Part shown: positions 55,471 to 64,000 of the stretch, in pieces
Position numbering within the stretch: the first letter of the stretch is position 1
Layout of the letters: each line of letters starts with the position of its first letter
Assembly (NCBI RefSeq): GCF_000243675.2
Contig: NZ_AHMM02000015.1
Location: 542,001-606,000, forward strand
Reading direction: 5' to 3'
DNA: 64,000 nt
Source of the DNA: Leptospira inadai serovar Lyme str. 10
Lineage (GTDB): Bacteria > Spirochaetota > Leptospiria > Leptospirales > Leptospiraceae
Program-made: the position numbers and the translations under genes
Notes under the pieces: generated by a model
Told to the model about the DNA's origin: nothing
What the model saw: only the letters and a program-made list of their open reading frames with translations
The model's database searches: none

Positions 55471-57150
55471 ATGTTCGAGGCAGTGTTTTCCCGTAAACGT
55501 CGAATCGTAGAGTGGGGGATTAACTTTCTTTCCTGGATTTCACCGTTCGTCGGATTCGGCATCTTTTTTCCCCTAGGGGTCTTGTTTGCGTTTCCGACCG
55601 GAAGAAATGTTAGAAGAAACGCTTTTTCTTCTTTGGCGTTACAAATCGCCATACTTGGAATTTTATATCCTCTCGAAATTATTCAGCTTTTTTCCCCGAA
55701 AGCCGAGGAATTCATTTCAATCTTCGTCTTAGTAAGTCCGCAGATATCCGGCTTACACGGATGGTTTATTCTCCCCCTGTTCTTTTTGCTCGGCCTTGTA
55801 TTCATGCTTCTGCAAGCAAAGTCGGTTCGTTCTAAATTGCGCTCGGGGGATAAAAAGCCTCTAATCCTCGTACCCGTTTTTTCGATTTTGGCCTTATTCG
55901 GCGTCTTAATTCTGACCCACCATCTAGCCTTCGAGGATGAGTTCAGGGTAAAGATGGCGCCTTTTGTGGTTTTGTCCGAAAGTATTTGGATATTCTTCCC
56001 TTGGTTGATCGCAGTCGCAGGAATGATATCAGGAGGCCGTCCGATCTTTTTATTTCGGAAACCCTGGGCTTGGTTTTCAAAACAGGTTTTCGTTTCTAGA
56101 GTTTCCGAGACTAAGGAAACTCCATCCGCTTTTAAGAAACGAAAATATTCGACGATTCGAGACTTATTACTTCCCGGTTGGGGGCATATTTATTCCGGAA
56201 ATCTTTGGAAAGGATTTCCGATTCTGTTCATTTACTTACTTCTTCTTTTATTCTTTGCGACTTTCTTTTTCTCTTGGATGGAACCTGCATTCGGAATTCG
56301 TTATTTAGCCTCTCTGGGTTTGAAGCCCGGGATACCGGATAAGAAATTTTTCGAAGTAGCTTCCTCCTTTTTCCCCTGGTTTATCGCGTTGTTGCTTTTA
56401 TCGGCGACCAACGGTTTCTCCCATTGGTTATTGCGTAGATCGTTTCGGACGAATTTGCCTGCTCGCGGTTTACGACCCGGGTTCGCGAATAATATCGCGC
56501 TCAGCGTTTTGATTCACTTGGTTCTTCTCTCTTTGATTTTAATCATCCCCGCGATGATTAATCGGAAAGCGGATAAGGAAAAATCCAAACCGGAAGGACA
56601 CTATACTCCTGAAAATACGATGGAATATTATTTCATCGATCCGAACCTTCCTGACGAAGTGCAAGGTTTGAATGGGGGAGTGATCACCGGGACGGAAACC
56701 CCGAATACGCAGCAAGGAGAGAAGATTCCGAACGAGAAACCTTCCGACGAGGGGCGGGTCAAAGGAGAAGTAAAACGCATTCGAGGAAAGAAACTTCCTC
56801 CCACATATTCCAATTATATTTCCGCCAAAATGCGGGCCTTCGAATCCTTTATGGAATATTGGAAGACGGCTCCACTCAATTATTCCTGCGTAGTTGCATA
56901 CACGATCACTCCTGAAGGCGATGTCGTTGACGTCGAGCTCGTGGAAAGTTCTCCCTACCCCGAACAGGATCGGAGGACCTTGGAATTGATCGAGAATCTA
57001 TCTCCGATGATGCCTCCGCCCGGAACCAAGGGCTTTGTTCGAGTGACCGAGCTTTTCTGGAACGGCACCATTAATCCCGAAACTATGCCTACCAAATTAC
57101 AAAGTGATTTGGTGCAGATGTTCGACGGACGTTATATGGAGGAGTTATGA
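55471..57150 (+). CDS. Polytopic membrane protein with C-terminal TonB-like domain
   Basis: 559 residues. Six or more hydrophobic segments occupy about residues 20-190 and 255-375, including 'LLPGWGHIYSGNLWKGFPI' (about 231-250), a TM2/DUF5683-like turn of glycine-rich residues. A final segment (about 345-365) is followed by a proline/glutamate-rich periplasmic linker and a TonB C-terminal-like domain (about 450-535): 'SCVVAYTITPEGDVVDVELVESSPYPEQDRRTLELIENLSPMMPPP'. That domain contacts the TonB box of outer membrane receptors. The fusion of a TonB-C domain to a large polytopic protein is unusual. GTG 55483 is an alternative start. PrsW overlaps its end by 4 bases. Confidence 0.75.
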   Translation: MFEAVFSRKRRIVEWGINFLSWISPFVGFGIFFPLGVLFAFPTGRNVRRNAFSSLALQIAILGILYPLEIIQLFSPKAEEFISIFVLVSPQISGLHGWFILPLFFLLGLVFMLLQAKSVRSKLRSGDKKPLILVPVFSILALFGVLILTHHLAFEDEFRVKMAPFVVLSESIWIFFPWLIAVAGMISGGRPIFLFRKPWAWFSKQVFVSRVSETKETPSAFKKRKYSTIRDLLLPGWGHIYSGNLWKGFPILFIYLLLLLFFATFFFSWMEPAFGIRYLASLGLKPGIPDKKFFEVASSFFPWFIALLLLSATNGFSHWLLRRSFRTNLPARGLRPGFANNIALSVLIHLVLLSLILIIPAMINRKADKEKSKPEGHYTPENTMEYYFIDPNLPDEVQGLNGGVITGTETPNTQQGEKIPNEKPSDEGRVKGEVKRIRGKKLPPTYSNYISAKMRAFESFMEYWKTAPLNYSCVVAYTITPEGDVVDVELVESSPYPEQDRRTLELIENLSPMMPPPGTKGFVRVTELFWNGTINPETMPTKLQSDLVQMFDGRYMEEL

Positions 57151-57920
57151 GCGTCGAACTACTTGCCATCCTGAGTATTTTCCCCTGGGCTTTCGTCTTG
57201 GTTTATATTCATCCTAAAATCCCCGTTTCTAAACTCTTGTTTACCCTGTTCGGTGCTCTTGCCTTAGGTTGGCTGGCTACCGAATTGGTTCTGCAGTTGA
57301 ATGCTTGGTTCTGGCCCAACGTTCCTGTGCCAGGTAAAAAACCTTCCGGGTCGATTCTATCCCAGACGGTTCACATCGCTTTCGTTCAGGCGGGAATGAT
57401 GGAGGAAGCCTGTAAATCCGCCCTTATTTTAGGATTTTCTTATTTAGTGGCGTATGACAGAACCGCAAAGCGATTCTTACCGGAAGTTTTCCTGATCGGA
57501 GGATTTGTGGCGCTAGGATTTGCCGGCGTGGAAAATTATCATTATATACAGTCCGCAAACGAACATGACCGCGTTGCGACCTTCATCGCTAGAACGTTGA
57601 AATCCACGAACGCGCACTTACTCATAAACTTATGCTTCTCCCTGTTCCTGATCAAAAGTAATTTTAAGGAGAAGGGGGACAAGGCCAAGTATCTAGGCCA
57701 GGCATTCCTGCTTGCCGTTTTTCAACACGGCCTGTTCGATTTTTTCGTACTGCCTAACGGGAGATTCGGAGCCTGGATCGCGATCGCCTTATTCGTCGGG
57801 ATTTGGGTTTGGATAGTGAAGGATCGAAGAAAATACCTGGTTCCACTTGATGTAGAAATCGTAGATGACGGTAGGGTCCGTCTACCTAACTTGTCCTCAG
57901 GACGGTCGGGTGAAGTATAA
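57147..57920 (+). CDS. PrsW-family intramembrane metalloprotease
   Basis: 257 residues with about eight membrane segments. The PrsW/CPBP-type zinc motifs are present: EEACK (about 86-90), ENYHY (about 129-133), and two histidines in 'NAHLLINLCFS' (about 154) and 'FQHGLFDFF' (about 193-200). In Bacillus PrsW cleaves an anti-sigma factor; here the substrate is not known. The gene is translationally coupled to the TonB-C protein (ATGA overlap) and to prmA, whose start lies within its last codons. Confidence 0.85.
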   Translation: MSVELLAILSIFPWAFVLVYIHPKIPVSKLLFTLFGALALGWLATELVLQLNAWFWPNVPVPGKKPSGSILSQTVHIAFVQAGMMEEACKSALILGFSYLVAYDRTAKRFLPEVFLIGGFVALGFAGVENYHYIQSANEHDRVATFIARTLKSTNAHLLINLCFSLFLIKSNFKEKGDKAKYLGQAFLLAVFQHGLFDFFVLPNGRFGAWIAIALFVGIWVWIVKDRRKYLVPLDVEIVDDGRVRLPNLSSGRSGEV

Positions 57921-58818
57921 GGAAGTTAAGGTATCCATACCTAAAGATTTTGCGGAGGAGTTTTCCTCCCTGCTTGATGAATGGCAGGTCGCGGGATATT
58001 ATGAGATTCTTTTCGATAGGGAAGAAGCTAGAAAACCGGACGAGGAAATTATTTCGGATAATACTCCGATTCGGGTTTACTTAGCGGAAGAAGATCCGAC
58101 GTCGGAAGCGAAAATCTGGGTTTACCTAAAGGCGATCGCTCCGGAGAATTCTTTCGCCGAATCGAGATGGATCGAAACGAAAGAATACGAAGAAGCTTAC
58201 AAGGAATTTTATAAACCCTTTTCGGTAGGAGTGTTTTGGATAGTACCAACTTGGGAAAAGGACGATTGGGAAAATGCCAAGGCTGCCGAAATTCAACCTG
58301 CCGTTCCCATATACATCAATCCCGGACTGGCCTTTGGTACCGGACATCATGAAACGACCCGATTGGTATTATCCCGACTCGGGGATATCGAGCTGACCGG
58401 AAAGCGCGTGGTAGATATCGGCGCAGGTTCGGGAATTCTTTCCGTCGCTGCTTCCAAAATCGGCGCTTCGGAAATTCTCGCCGTCGATATCGATCCGAAT
58501 GCGGTTCGATCTTCCGGTTTCAATCGGGATGAAAATCAAATCTCCGATTCGAAACTTAGAGTGGAAGAGGGCGGATTCGATCACCCATTAGTCTCGGAAA
58601 AAGAATACGATCTCTGCGTCGCAAATATAACCTTCGCCGTCCTGAAGGCGAATATGGAACGGATTGCCTCCTTAAAAACGAATCATTTCCTATTTAGCGG
58701 GGTGATAACGGAAAGAAAGGAAGAGTTCCTGGAACTTCTCGCCACCATAGTCCGAGGAAGGTTGGTCTACGAAACCTCTTGGAACGGTTGGGAGTTGATC
58801 GAATGGCTTCGCGAATGA
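57910..58818 (+). CDS. prmA: Ribosomal protein L11 methyltransferase
   Basis: 302 residues from GTG 57910, which has AGGA 7 bases upstream; starts further upstream lack a site. N-terminal L11-binding part to about 130, then a class I methyltransferase domain with 'INPGLAFGTGHHETTRLVL' (about 137-155), motif I 'VVDIGAGSGILSVAASKIGA' (about 168-187), and 'VANITFAVLKAN' containing the NxxF/Y-like active segment. It trimethylates ribosomal protein L11 with SAM. The start overlaps the PrsW gene's end by 11 bases. Confidence 0.9.
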   Translation: MKYKEVKVSIPKDFAEEFSSLLDEWQVAGYYEILFDREEARKPDEEIISDNTPIRVYLAEEDPTSEAKIWVYLKAIAPENSFAESRWIETKEYEEAYKEFYKPFSVGVFWIVPTWEKDDWENAKAAEIQPAVPIYINPGLAFGTGHHETTRLVLSRLGDIELTGKRVVDIGAGSGILSVAASKIGASEILAVDIDPNAVRSSGFNRDENQISDSKLRVEEGGFDHPLVSEKEYDLCVANITFAVLKANMERIASLKTNHFLFSGVITERKEEFLELLATIVRGRLVYETSWNGWELIEWLRE

Positions 58819-58890
58819 GGCATTACCCGGTCGGCTTTCGTCGGCGAACGGAAAACGTTAATCCACTTTAGATTTATTGCATTTTACTTT

Positions 58891-58907
58891 TATAATAGTT
58901 TAGGAGA
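58891..58907 (+). promoter_or_regulatory. -10 box and ribosome binding site of the PfkB gene
   Basis: TATAAT at 58891-58896 is followed by TTTAGGAGA (58899-58907), and ATG is at 58913. The gene therefore has its own promoter with a short leader. No clear -35 was seen. Confidence 0.5.
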
Positions 58908-58912
58908 TTTTC

Positions 58913-59911
58913 ATGAAACATTACGACGTATTCGGAATCGGAAACGCATTAGTCGATATTTTAGTATTAACCGATGATCCTTTTCTGAAGGATTTAGGTT
59001 GGACCAAAGGAATCATGACGTTGGTGGATTCCCTAACGCAGGGGAAGGTCTTGACGGCTCTCGACGGACATAAGAAGGAATTGCGTTCCGGCGGAAGCGC
59101 GGCAAATACGATGATCGCCTTGGCAAACTCCGGCGGAACCGGAACCTATACCGGAAAAGTCAGCGAAGATACGTACGGCGAATTCTATAAACAAGATATG
59201 GAAAATGCCGGGATTCTATTCGAAGTTCCTCCGGTAACGAACGGGCATACCGGTACTTGCGTAATTTTAACGACTCCGGACGCCGAAAGAACGATGCTTA
59301 CCCATTTGGGGATCTCGTCCACATTAACGAAGCAAGATATCGATCTCACTAGATTGAAAGCTTCTTCCTATAGCTACTTGGAAGGGTATCTTTGGGATGT
59401 TCCTTCCACAAAGGAAGCTTGTATTTTAACGATGGAAGAATCCAAAAAAGCGGGAGTCAAAGTCGCTTTTACCTACAGCGATCCGTTTTGCGTGAATCGC
59501 TCCCGGGAAGATTTTATTAAATTAACTAAAGAATATTGTGATGTAGTTTTTTGTAATGTAGACGAGGTAAAGGCTTTGGCCGGTTCGGAATCGAAAGAAG
59601 AGGCTCTTAAATTCGTAGCATCCCTTTGTCCTACGGTTTTTATGACGGACAGTTCCAACGGAGCGTTCGTATCCGAACAGGGATCGATACGTCATGTCGG
59701 AGGTTTTCCCGCTCAGAATTTATTGGATACTACCGGCGCAGGAGATAGTTTCGCTGCGGGTGCCCTATATGGTCTTACGCACGGATTTTCCCTGGAAAGG
59801 TCGACAAAATGGGGAAACTACGTGGCATCGCGAATCGTTCAGGAAATCGGACCCCGTCTAACCGTTCGATTGATGGGAAGACAAGAGGAAATCCTGGGGA
59901 ACGTTTCCTAA
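58913..59911 (+). CDS. PfkB-family kinase, adenosine-kinase-like
   Basis: A 332-residue ribokinase-type sugar/nucleoside kinase. PfkB signature 1 'LRSGGSAANTMIALANSGGTGTYTGKVSEDTYG' (about 57-90) and signature 2 'LLDTTGAGDSFAAGALYGL' (about 270-288, with the catalytic Asp in GAGD) are intact. 'YDVFGIGNALVDILVLTDD' (residues 3-21) resembles adenosine kinases. It likely phosphorylates adenosine, but ribokinase or fructokinase activity cannot be ruled out from sequence. Strong ribosome binding site TTTAGGAGA. The 3' end is followed by the convergent lipoprotein gene at 59958. Confidence 0.8.
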   Translation: MKHYDVFGIGNALVDILVLTDDPFLKDLGWTKGIMTLVDSLTQGKVLTALDGHKKELRSGGSAANTMIALANSGGTGTYTGKVSEDTYGEFYKQDMENAGILFEVPPVTNGHTGTCVILTTPDAERTMLTHLGISSTLTKQDIDLTRLKASSYSYLEGYLWDVPSTKEACILTMEESKKAGVKVAFTYSDPFCVNRSREDFIKLTKEYCDVVFCNVDEVKALAGSESKEEALKFVASLCPTVFMTDSSNGAFVSEQGSIRHVGGFPAQNLLDTTGAGDSFAAGALYGLTHGFSLERSTKWGNYVASRIVQEIGPRLTVRLMGRQEEILGNVS

Positions 59912-59957
59912 CGAGGCATCCGACGGTAGAGAAAAGACTTTGCGAATCGGCGAGATA

Positions 59958-61229
59958 TTACGGACAGTTTAAGGAAACCGCCATAGTATTTCCGTTCCCG
60001 TTAGGAGGAACGGAAAAGGTGGTCTGGCGTACGATCGTATCCGGAAAACCGTCGACTCTCGCAATGTCTCCTAGGCAAACGAGCTGGTATTGTCCTGGCA
60101 TGATGTATTTGATCGGCGTAGCCCCCGAAAGAGCCGGAGATGCGATCAAAGGTAGTTTTTTCAACAGGTTGATTTCGGTGTCTCGGAAAATTCCATAATA
60201 GTGGTACGTGGAACCGCTTCCTCCGTTGATCAGCAATCGGGAGGCGGAACTAGGGTAAATGGTTCGGGAACGGAGTAGTAAATTTCCGCCGATATCCGTT
60301 TGACCTTGGTGATCCACATTCCAATCGCTGACCGCAACCAAGGTTCCCGCATTCGATCCGTCTAACGCAGCGAACGAGTGAACCATTAAGTTTTCCTTAA
60401 GATTCATCCTCACTTCGAAGATATAGGGTTCATAACCGGGGCGGAATTCCATGTCGCCGTTGCCCATGGGTCCTCCTTCGTCGCCGCCCATAGAATAGAG
60501 TAAGGGGAAAATCAGCGGAGTGGTGGATTTTGTCAATGCACCGGGAACATAGGCCATTCTTGGAACGATATTGAAGCCGCCGATCGGATAGTTATCGAAA
60601 AAGGTGATCGTAGTCAGATCCACATTCGGAATATTTCCCCAGGCGGTGACCATGCTTCTTAGGAAGACTCCCGTGTAATAATATTGACTAGGGTTGCCTT
60701 GGCTAGTCCCCTCCGTCGGATCATTCGAGTCGTACTGAGCCCCGTCTCCGTTCAATAATTGCTGCATTTTAAATTCGCCGTTTTGCGATCTGCATGTATT
60801 GGAATTCAGGGTATACGGAACGGTGCAAAAGACTTCGCGGTTCGGCGCGATAAAATCCCAAAAAGCTTTCGATTGCTTTGTCGTCGTAATTTGGGAAAGA
60901 TTCCCCAGCCCTTGTTGGTACTTGGATGAGATCCTGATTTCTCCGATATCGATAAAAATCGGTAAGTTCTTTGCCAGGGGAAGGCCGGTAAGATTGAATG
61001 CAGGATCACCGGGTACATCATCCTGGTACAAGGCTCCCGTTCCGCCGTTGTATTGCGAAAAATCCTGAGGATTATCGGTCGCATAGGTGGCTTTTAAAAG
61101 AAGAAGCATTCTATTATTAAAAAGAGAACTTACGACGGGCGCTCCGGTAAGATTTCCTTTCCAGTCGCCTTGGCGACAAGCCGCAAGCATGAGGCCGAGC
61201 AAAATGGTCGTTAAGATTTTAGGATTCAT
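59958..61229 (-). CDS. Large lipoprotein of unknown function
   Basis: 423 residues. Signal peptide MNPKILTTILLGLMLAAC with lipobox cysteine 18. The mature part is rich in aromatic, glycine and asparagine residues, without repeats that I can see. Marks include 'LPIFIDIGEIRISSKYQQGLG' (about 89-109), 'CTVPYTLNSNTCRSQNGEFKM' (cysteines likely paired) and a 'YHYYGIFRDTEINLLKKLPLIASP' stretch. No known family is recognised. It overlaps the beta-barrel gene (61226) by 4 bases. The pair may form an envelope complex of barrel plus lipoprotein. Confidence 0.6.
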   Translation of the reverse strand: MNPKILTTILLGLMLAACRQGDWKGNLTGAPVVSSLFNNRMLLLLKATYATDNPQDFSQYNGGTGALYQDDVPGDPAFNLTGLPLAKNLPIFIDIGEIRISSKYQQGLGNLSQITTTKQSKAFWDFIAPNREVFCTVPYTLNSNTCRSQNGEFKMQQLLNGDGAQYDSNDPTEGTSQGNPSQYYYTGVFLRSMVTAWGNIPNVDLTTITFFDNYPIGGFNIVPRMAYVPGALTKSTTPLIFPLLYSMGGDEGGPMGNGDMEFRPGYEPYIFEVRMNLKENLMVHSFAALDGSNAGTLVAVSDWNVDHQGQTDIGGNLLLRSRTIYPSSASRLLINGGSGSTYHYYGIFRDTEINLLKKLPLIASPALSGATPIKYIMPGQYQLVCLGDIARVDGFPDTIVRQTTFSVPPNGNGNTMAVSLNCP

Positions 61230-62047
61230 AAGAACATACTCACCATAAGACCGAAGTTGAAAAATTCCGTATTTACCGTATGATAATAATTGGGATTCGT
61301 AAGTCGAGAATCTTCCGTAGGTCCAATGTACGGATATTTGGTCGCACTGGGAGGTTCCAAGTCTGTCTCGAATATTTTATAATAATCCACTCGAATTCCG
61401 ATTCGAATTTTTTTTCCTGCGATGAAGCTGGCCTCAAAGCCTGCATACAAAGTTTTATCCCAGCGAGACGTGTTTGCTGGACGAGCGACTACATAGGTTT
61501 CTCCAGCTCCGGCTTTTACGAGGAAATTGATGGGAATTTCAAACGGAAGCTTATAAACCAATGCACCATAGGTTGGAATGGTCGTAAGAGCACGTTCCGA
61601 CCTTGATAGATAATTGGCGTAGGAAGCGCCGAATTCCAGATAAAAGATCCAAGGCCAGGGTATCCTAAAAAATAAACCGGCCCCCAGAGTCGTATTTAAT
61701 ATTTGTTGGGATTTGCTTCCGGGGAAGGGGTTAGCGGCGCCGAGCCAAAAGCCGATCTCCGGTTTCCGATTATCATAAAAGCTGGGGAGGTCCTCTGCTT
61801 CCTCGTCTTCTCCCTCTTTGTCGTCGTTCTTTTTCCCGGACCGGGTCAGTCCCGAGGACGGAAGATTTCCGCCTTGGGCGACTAATTCCCCGTTTCGAAA
61901 GCTATTTCCTATCTTCGGTAAGTTCCAAGTTCCAGGTATGCTGGATCCGCCTAAAAAGTTCAGAGCCCGTTTACTTAGCCCATCAGGAACAGCCAAGACA
62001 CCGGTCCAAGGAAAAAATAAAAAGGCAATCGGGAGAAATTTTTTCAA
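61226..62047 (-). CDS. Outer membrane beta-barrel protein
   Basis: 273 residues. Signal peptide about residues 1-20. An acidic low-complexity segment (about 68-85, KKNDDKEGEDEEAEDL) is followed by about ten amphipathic strands ('PEIGFWLGAANPFPG', 'GAGLFFRIPWPWIFYLEFGASYANY', 'IRIGIRVDYYKIF') and an ending with hydrophobic residues (NFGLMVSMFL). It has the size of an 8-10 strand barrel such as the OmpW/OmpA class. It is coupled to the lipoprotein downstream and to truA upstream (4-base overlap each). Confidence 0.7.
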   Translation of the reverse strand: MKKFLPIAFLFFPWTGVLAVPDGLSKRALNFLGGSSIPGTWNLPKIGNSFRNGELVAQGGNLPSSGLTRSGKKNDDKEGEDEEAEDLPSFYDNRKPEIGFWLGAANPFPGSKSQQILNTTLGAGLFFRIPWPWIFYLEFGASYANYLSRSERALTTIPTYGALVYKLPFEIPINFLVKAGAGETYVVARPANTSRWDKTLYAGFEASFIAGKKIRIGIRVDYYKIFETDLEPPSATKYPYIGPTEDSRLTNPNYYHTVNTEFFNFGLMVSMFL

Positions 62048-62877
62048 CGTGAAATTCCCCCAAGAGTATCCCGATCGACATACAGTGAATCAATTTGAGG
62101 AAAGGAATCGTAATACGCTCGAATAAAATATAATCCGTAAGGTGGAAGAGTAATTCCGGCTATCGTTCGATCTTTTGAGGATAGGATTTCCAATATATTC
62201 GTCTCTTTGCGCTTTCCTGTCGCGATCTCTAATAACGTGCCCGTTAGAATACGGATCATATTATGGAGAAAGCCATTTGCCTTAATCCGGAAGCGATACA
62301 ATCCCGGTTCCTCTGGGCTCTCTTTTAAACTCGTATCATAAATGACCCGAATCGTAGTCTTTCGGTTCCTCATGGAAGTGGCCTTGGCCAGACTACGGAA
62401 ATCATGCTCGCCTTTTAATAGTTCCAGTTCTTGCCGTAACCGGGAAACGTCAATCCGATGTTGGTACCAAAACACTCGGTTTTTCCAAATAGGTCGGGGA
62501 ATTTTAGAGTTTAAAAGCAGGTATTCGTATTCTCTAGCCGTACAGGAAAATTGGGAATTGAAGTTTTCCGGAACTGGACTGATTCCTAGGAGGGACAGAC
62601 CTGGGTCGGTGAGTGCATTCAGTCCGAGTAGGAAGCGAGATAATTCTCGGATCTTGGATTTCGTTTTGAAATTTACGATCATTCCCCGGGCATGAACCCC
62701 GGTGTCAGTCCGCCCCGCTCCGTAGATGCGCGTGGGTTTCCCTAAAAGAATCGCTAGAGCTTTCTCTATTTCGTTCTGAATCGTAGGTGTTTGCCTTTGA
62801 GTTTGGTAACCGTAAAAGCATCCACCGTCGTATTCTAGAAGGAGAGCGTAATTGCCGGGCTCGTCCATTTCATTCAT
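62044..62877 (-). CDS. truA: tRNA pseudouridine(38-40) synthase
   Basis: 277 residues. The catalytic motif 'YGAGRTDTGVHARGMIVNF' (about 52-70), with Asp in RTDTGVHA, is intact. 'EYDGGCFYGYQTQ' and 'LLGLNALTDPGL' fit the TruA fold, as does 'KANGFLHNMIRILTGTLLEI' (about 197). It converts uridines 38-40 in tRNA anticodon stems to pseudouridine. The end overlaps the barrel gene by 4 bases, so this housekeeping gene leads an operon with two envelope genes. Confidence 0.95.
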   Translation of the reverse strand: MNEMDEPGNYALLLEYDGGCFYGYQTQRQTPTIQNEIEKALAILLGKPTRIYGAGRTDTGVHARGMIVNFKTKSKIRELSRFLLGLNALTDPGLSLLGISPVPENFNSQFSCTAREYEYLLLNSKIPRPIWKNRVFWYQHRIDVSRLRQELELLKGEHDFRSLAKATSMRNRKTTIRVIYDTSLKESPEEPGLYRFRIKANGFLHNMIRILTGTLLEIATGKRKETNILEILSSKDRTIAGITLPPYGLYFIRAYYDSFPQIDSLYVDRDTLGGISR

Positions 62878-62922
62878 GTTTCGGAAACCGCGGGAGAGTT
62901 CGACGGAACGGGAGGGAAAGGG

Positions 62923-63804
62923 TTATTTCTCTCCTCCCATCTCATCGATGATCTTGTTATACTCATCGTACAATTCTTTTGCCATATCGATGATTACCGA
63001 CGGTTTGGATTTAGAAGCTTTCCCGGAACCGTACAGTCTAGAAAGAGTTCGTTTGGCTCGAACCAGCAGATTCAGTTTGGACTGAGGATCCGAAGCCAAT
63101 TCGTCTTTGAATTTCATCGTAAGGTATGCGGAAAGATAAATGACCCCGTCAAACCCCCAGTTTTTATCCGTATCGGGACCTAACAAATAAGAAGCTGCAT
63201 CTACCGGCTCGGAACCGGATTGCATGATTTCCATCGTTTCCGTATACCAACCGGCGGCTTTCTGGTAGAGGAGGTCCCGAATCCTATCGAATCCGATTTC
63301 GGGAAATTCGGCATGCATGTCGTCGAAGTACCAGGCTCCACGCACCGCGCAGACGGCTTTTTTGGGCGTCGGGGCAACGTTTACTTTTCTGCTTTGATAG
63401 CATTCGATCGCCAATAAGTAGGATGCCGTTCCTAAAACTAGATTTCTGTCCTGGTAAAAATCAAGAGGACCGAAGATTAGTTCGATATTCTTTCTGCGGG
63501 TTTCCGCACTTTCTCTTAGTTTTGTGTTTTCATCAATGTCTAAAGAGGACCAGTCTTTGGGGAATGCGGTGTACAGGCATCTAGGACAAACATTGAGAAC
63601 ATAGTCGTTCGGACTAACCCGGCCGAATTTTTTGTTCTTTTCGTAGAGGCGACGTAATTCCTGGGTAAGTCGACCGGCAATTAGGCGCCCGCCACCTTGA
63701 AACATGCTCTCCCGTTGGTGAACTTCGTTGCATACGGGGCAAACGGTGTCTTCCTTATTGCGGAAGGAGATTTTCTTACCTTGTGCTAGTGCGATTGCTG
63801 TCAT
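62923..63804 (-). CDS. DUF2225 family protein
   Basis: A 293-residue protein without signal peptide. N-terminal zinc-ribbon-like cysteines in 'VCPVCNEVHQ' and 'VCPRCLYTAFPKDW' (about 21-24 and 73-83) match the DUF2225 pattern, followed by helical TPR-like stretches. DUF2225 proteins are predicted to bind metal and are of unknown role; several spirochaetes keep one. Single gene before truA by 45 bases. Confidence 0.75.
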   Translation of the reverse strand: MTAIALAQGKKISFRNKEDTVCPVCNEVHQRESMFQGGGRLIAGRLTQELRRLYEKNKKFGRVSPNDYVLNVCPRCLYTAFPKDWSSLDIDENTKLRESAETRRKNIELIFGPLDFYQDRNLVLGTASYLLAIECYQSRKVNVAPTPKKAVCAVRGAWYFDDMHAEFPEIGFDRIRDLLYQKAAGWYTETMEIMQSGSEPVDAASYLLGPDTDKNWGFDGVIYLSAYLTMKFKDELASDPQSKLNLLVRAKRTLSRLYGSGKASKSKPSVIIDMAKELYDEYNKIIDEMGGEK

Positions 63805-63941
63805 TAGTTAGAGAATTTCCGGAAAAATCCAGCCGGAAGCGTCAATTCTCACCGTATTCTAACCGATAGACTAAGAAGAAAAGCACGATTTTCGGGTTGA
63901 ACCCGGTCTCTTATGGGAGATAGTAAAGAAAAGGTCCGCCA

Positions 63942-64000
63942 ATGAAGAAACTACTCGTTTTCACGATCGCGATGTTTATCGCGCCCGCAATCCTCCACGG
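63942..64000 (+). CDS. Secreted protein, N-terminal fragment at window edge
   Basis: The first 20 codons from ATG 63942 encode a signal peptide (MKKLLVFTIAMFIAPAILHG). The rest lies beyond the window, so the product is unknown. An AAGGTCC stretch just upstream is a modest ribosome binding site. Confidence 0.6.
   Translation, partial: MKKLLVFTIAMFIAPAILH

Noticed and set aside
61280..61606. Plus-strand frame opposite the beta-barrel gene
   Set aside because: It has no start signal; the minus strand has a signal peptide and barrel strands.

Overview
The window is a piece of a Leptospira chromosome (spirochaete), most likely an intermediate or saprophytic lineage rather than L. interrogans. 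This rests on the many small lipoproteins with loose spirochaetal lipoboxes, TRL-like and DUF3015 families, a K+-dependent membrane pyrophosphatase, an alkylglycerol-monooxygenase-like enzyme, and moderate GC content. The species call is inference. I saw no rRNA, tRNA or CRISPR array.

Layout. 1-4300: a methyltransferase cut by the window edge, a FadL/OmpP1-type porin, a repeat block, and an NHL-repeat lipoprotein. 4286-7205 is accessory DNA: a 145-bp tandem repeat array, an IS256 transposase remnant, and two toxin-antitoxin modules carried between the same pair of flanking repeats. 7157-13031: an AGMO-like hydroxylase, a saccharopine-dehydrogenase-fold protein, and a tightly packed array of six secreted lipoproteins, four of them TRL-like. 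13502-26609 is the most interesting functional block. It holds two sets of circularly permuted ATP-grasp, alpha-E and transglutaminase proteins, with a Fur-box-preceded imelysin lipoprotein plus TonB-dependent receptor operon between them. 27216-37107: a desaturase, pyrE, two conserved hypotheticals, an ABC transporter, a SpoIID-like protein and an RNA m5U methyltransferase.

37142-48254 is rich in small envelope proteins: two DUF2846-like lipoproteins, four DUF3015 paralogues arranged divergently, a DUF4105 protein, a lipoprotein alpha/beta hydrolase, a HEARH-motif protein, two further small TRL-like lipoproteins and a TPR protein. 48400-64000: hppA, an FMN reductase, a GNAT, a metzincin-like lipoprotein, glyQS, a run of TonB-C membrane protein, PrsW protease and prmA, an adenosine-kinase-like PfkB, a lipoprotein/beta-barrel pair followed by truA, and a DUF2225 protein.

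A dispersed repeat family built from GGACAGA units and a conserved core occurs at five intergenic places, nearly always directly against a stop codon. Its ends are complementary, so it could fold into long hairpins. It is the main repeat element of the window and may be a non-autonomous mobile element.
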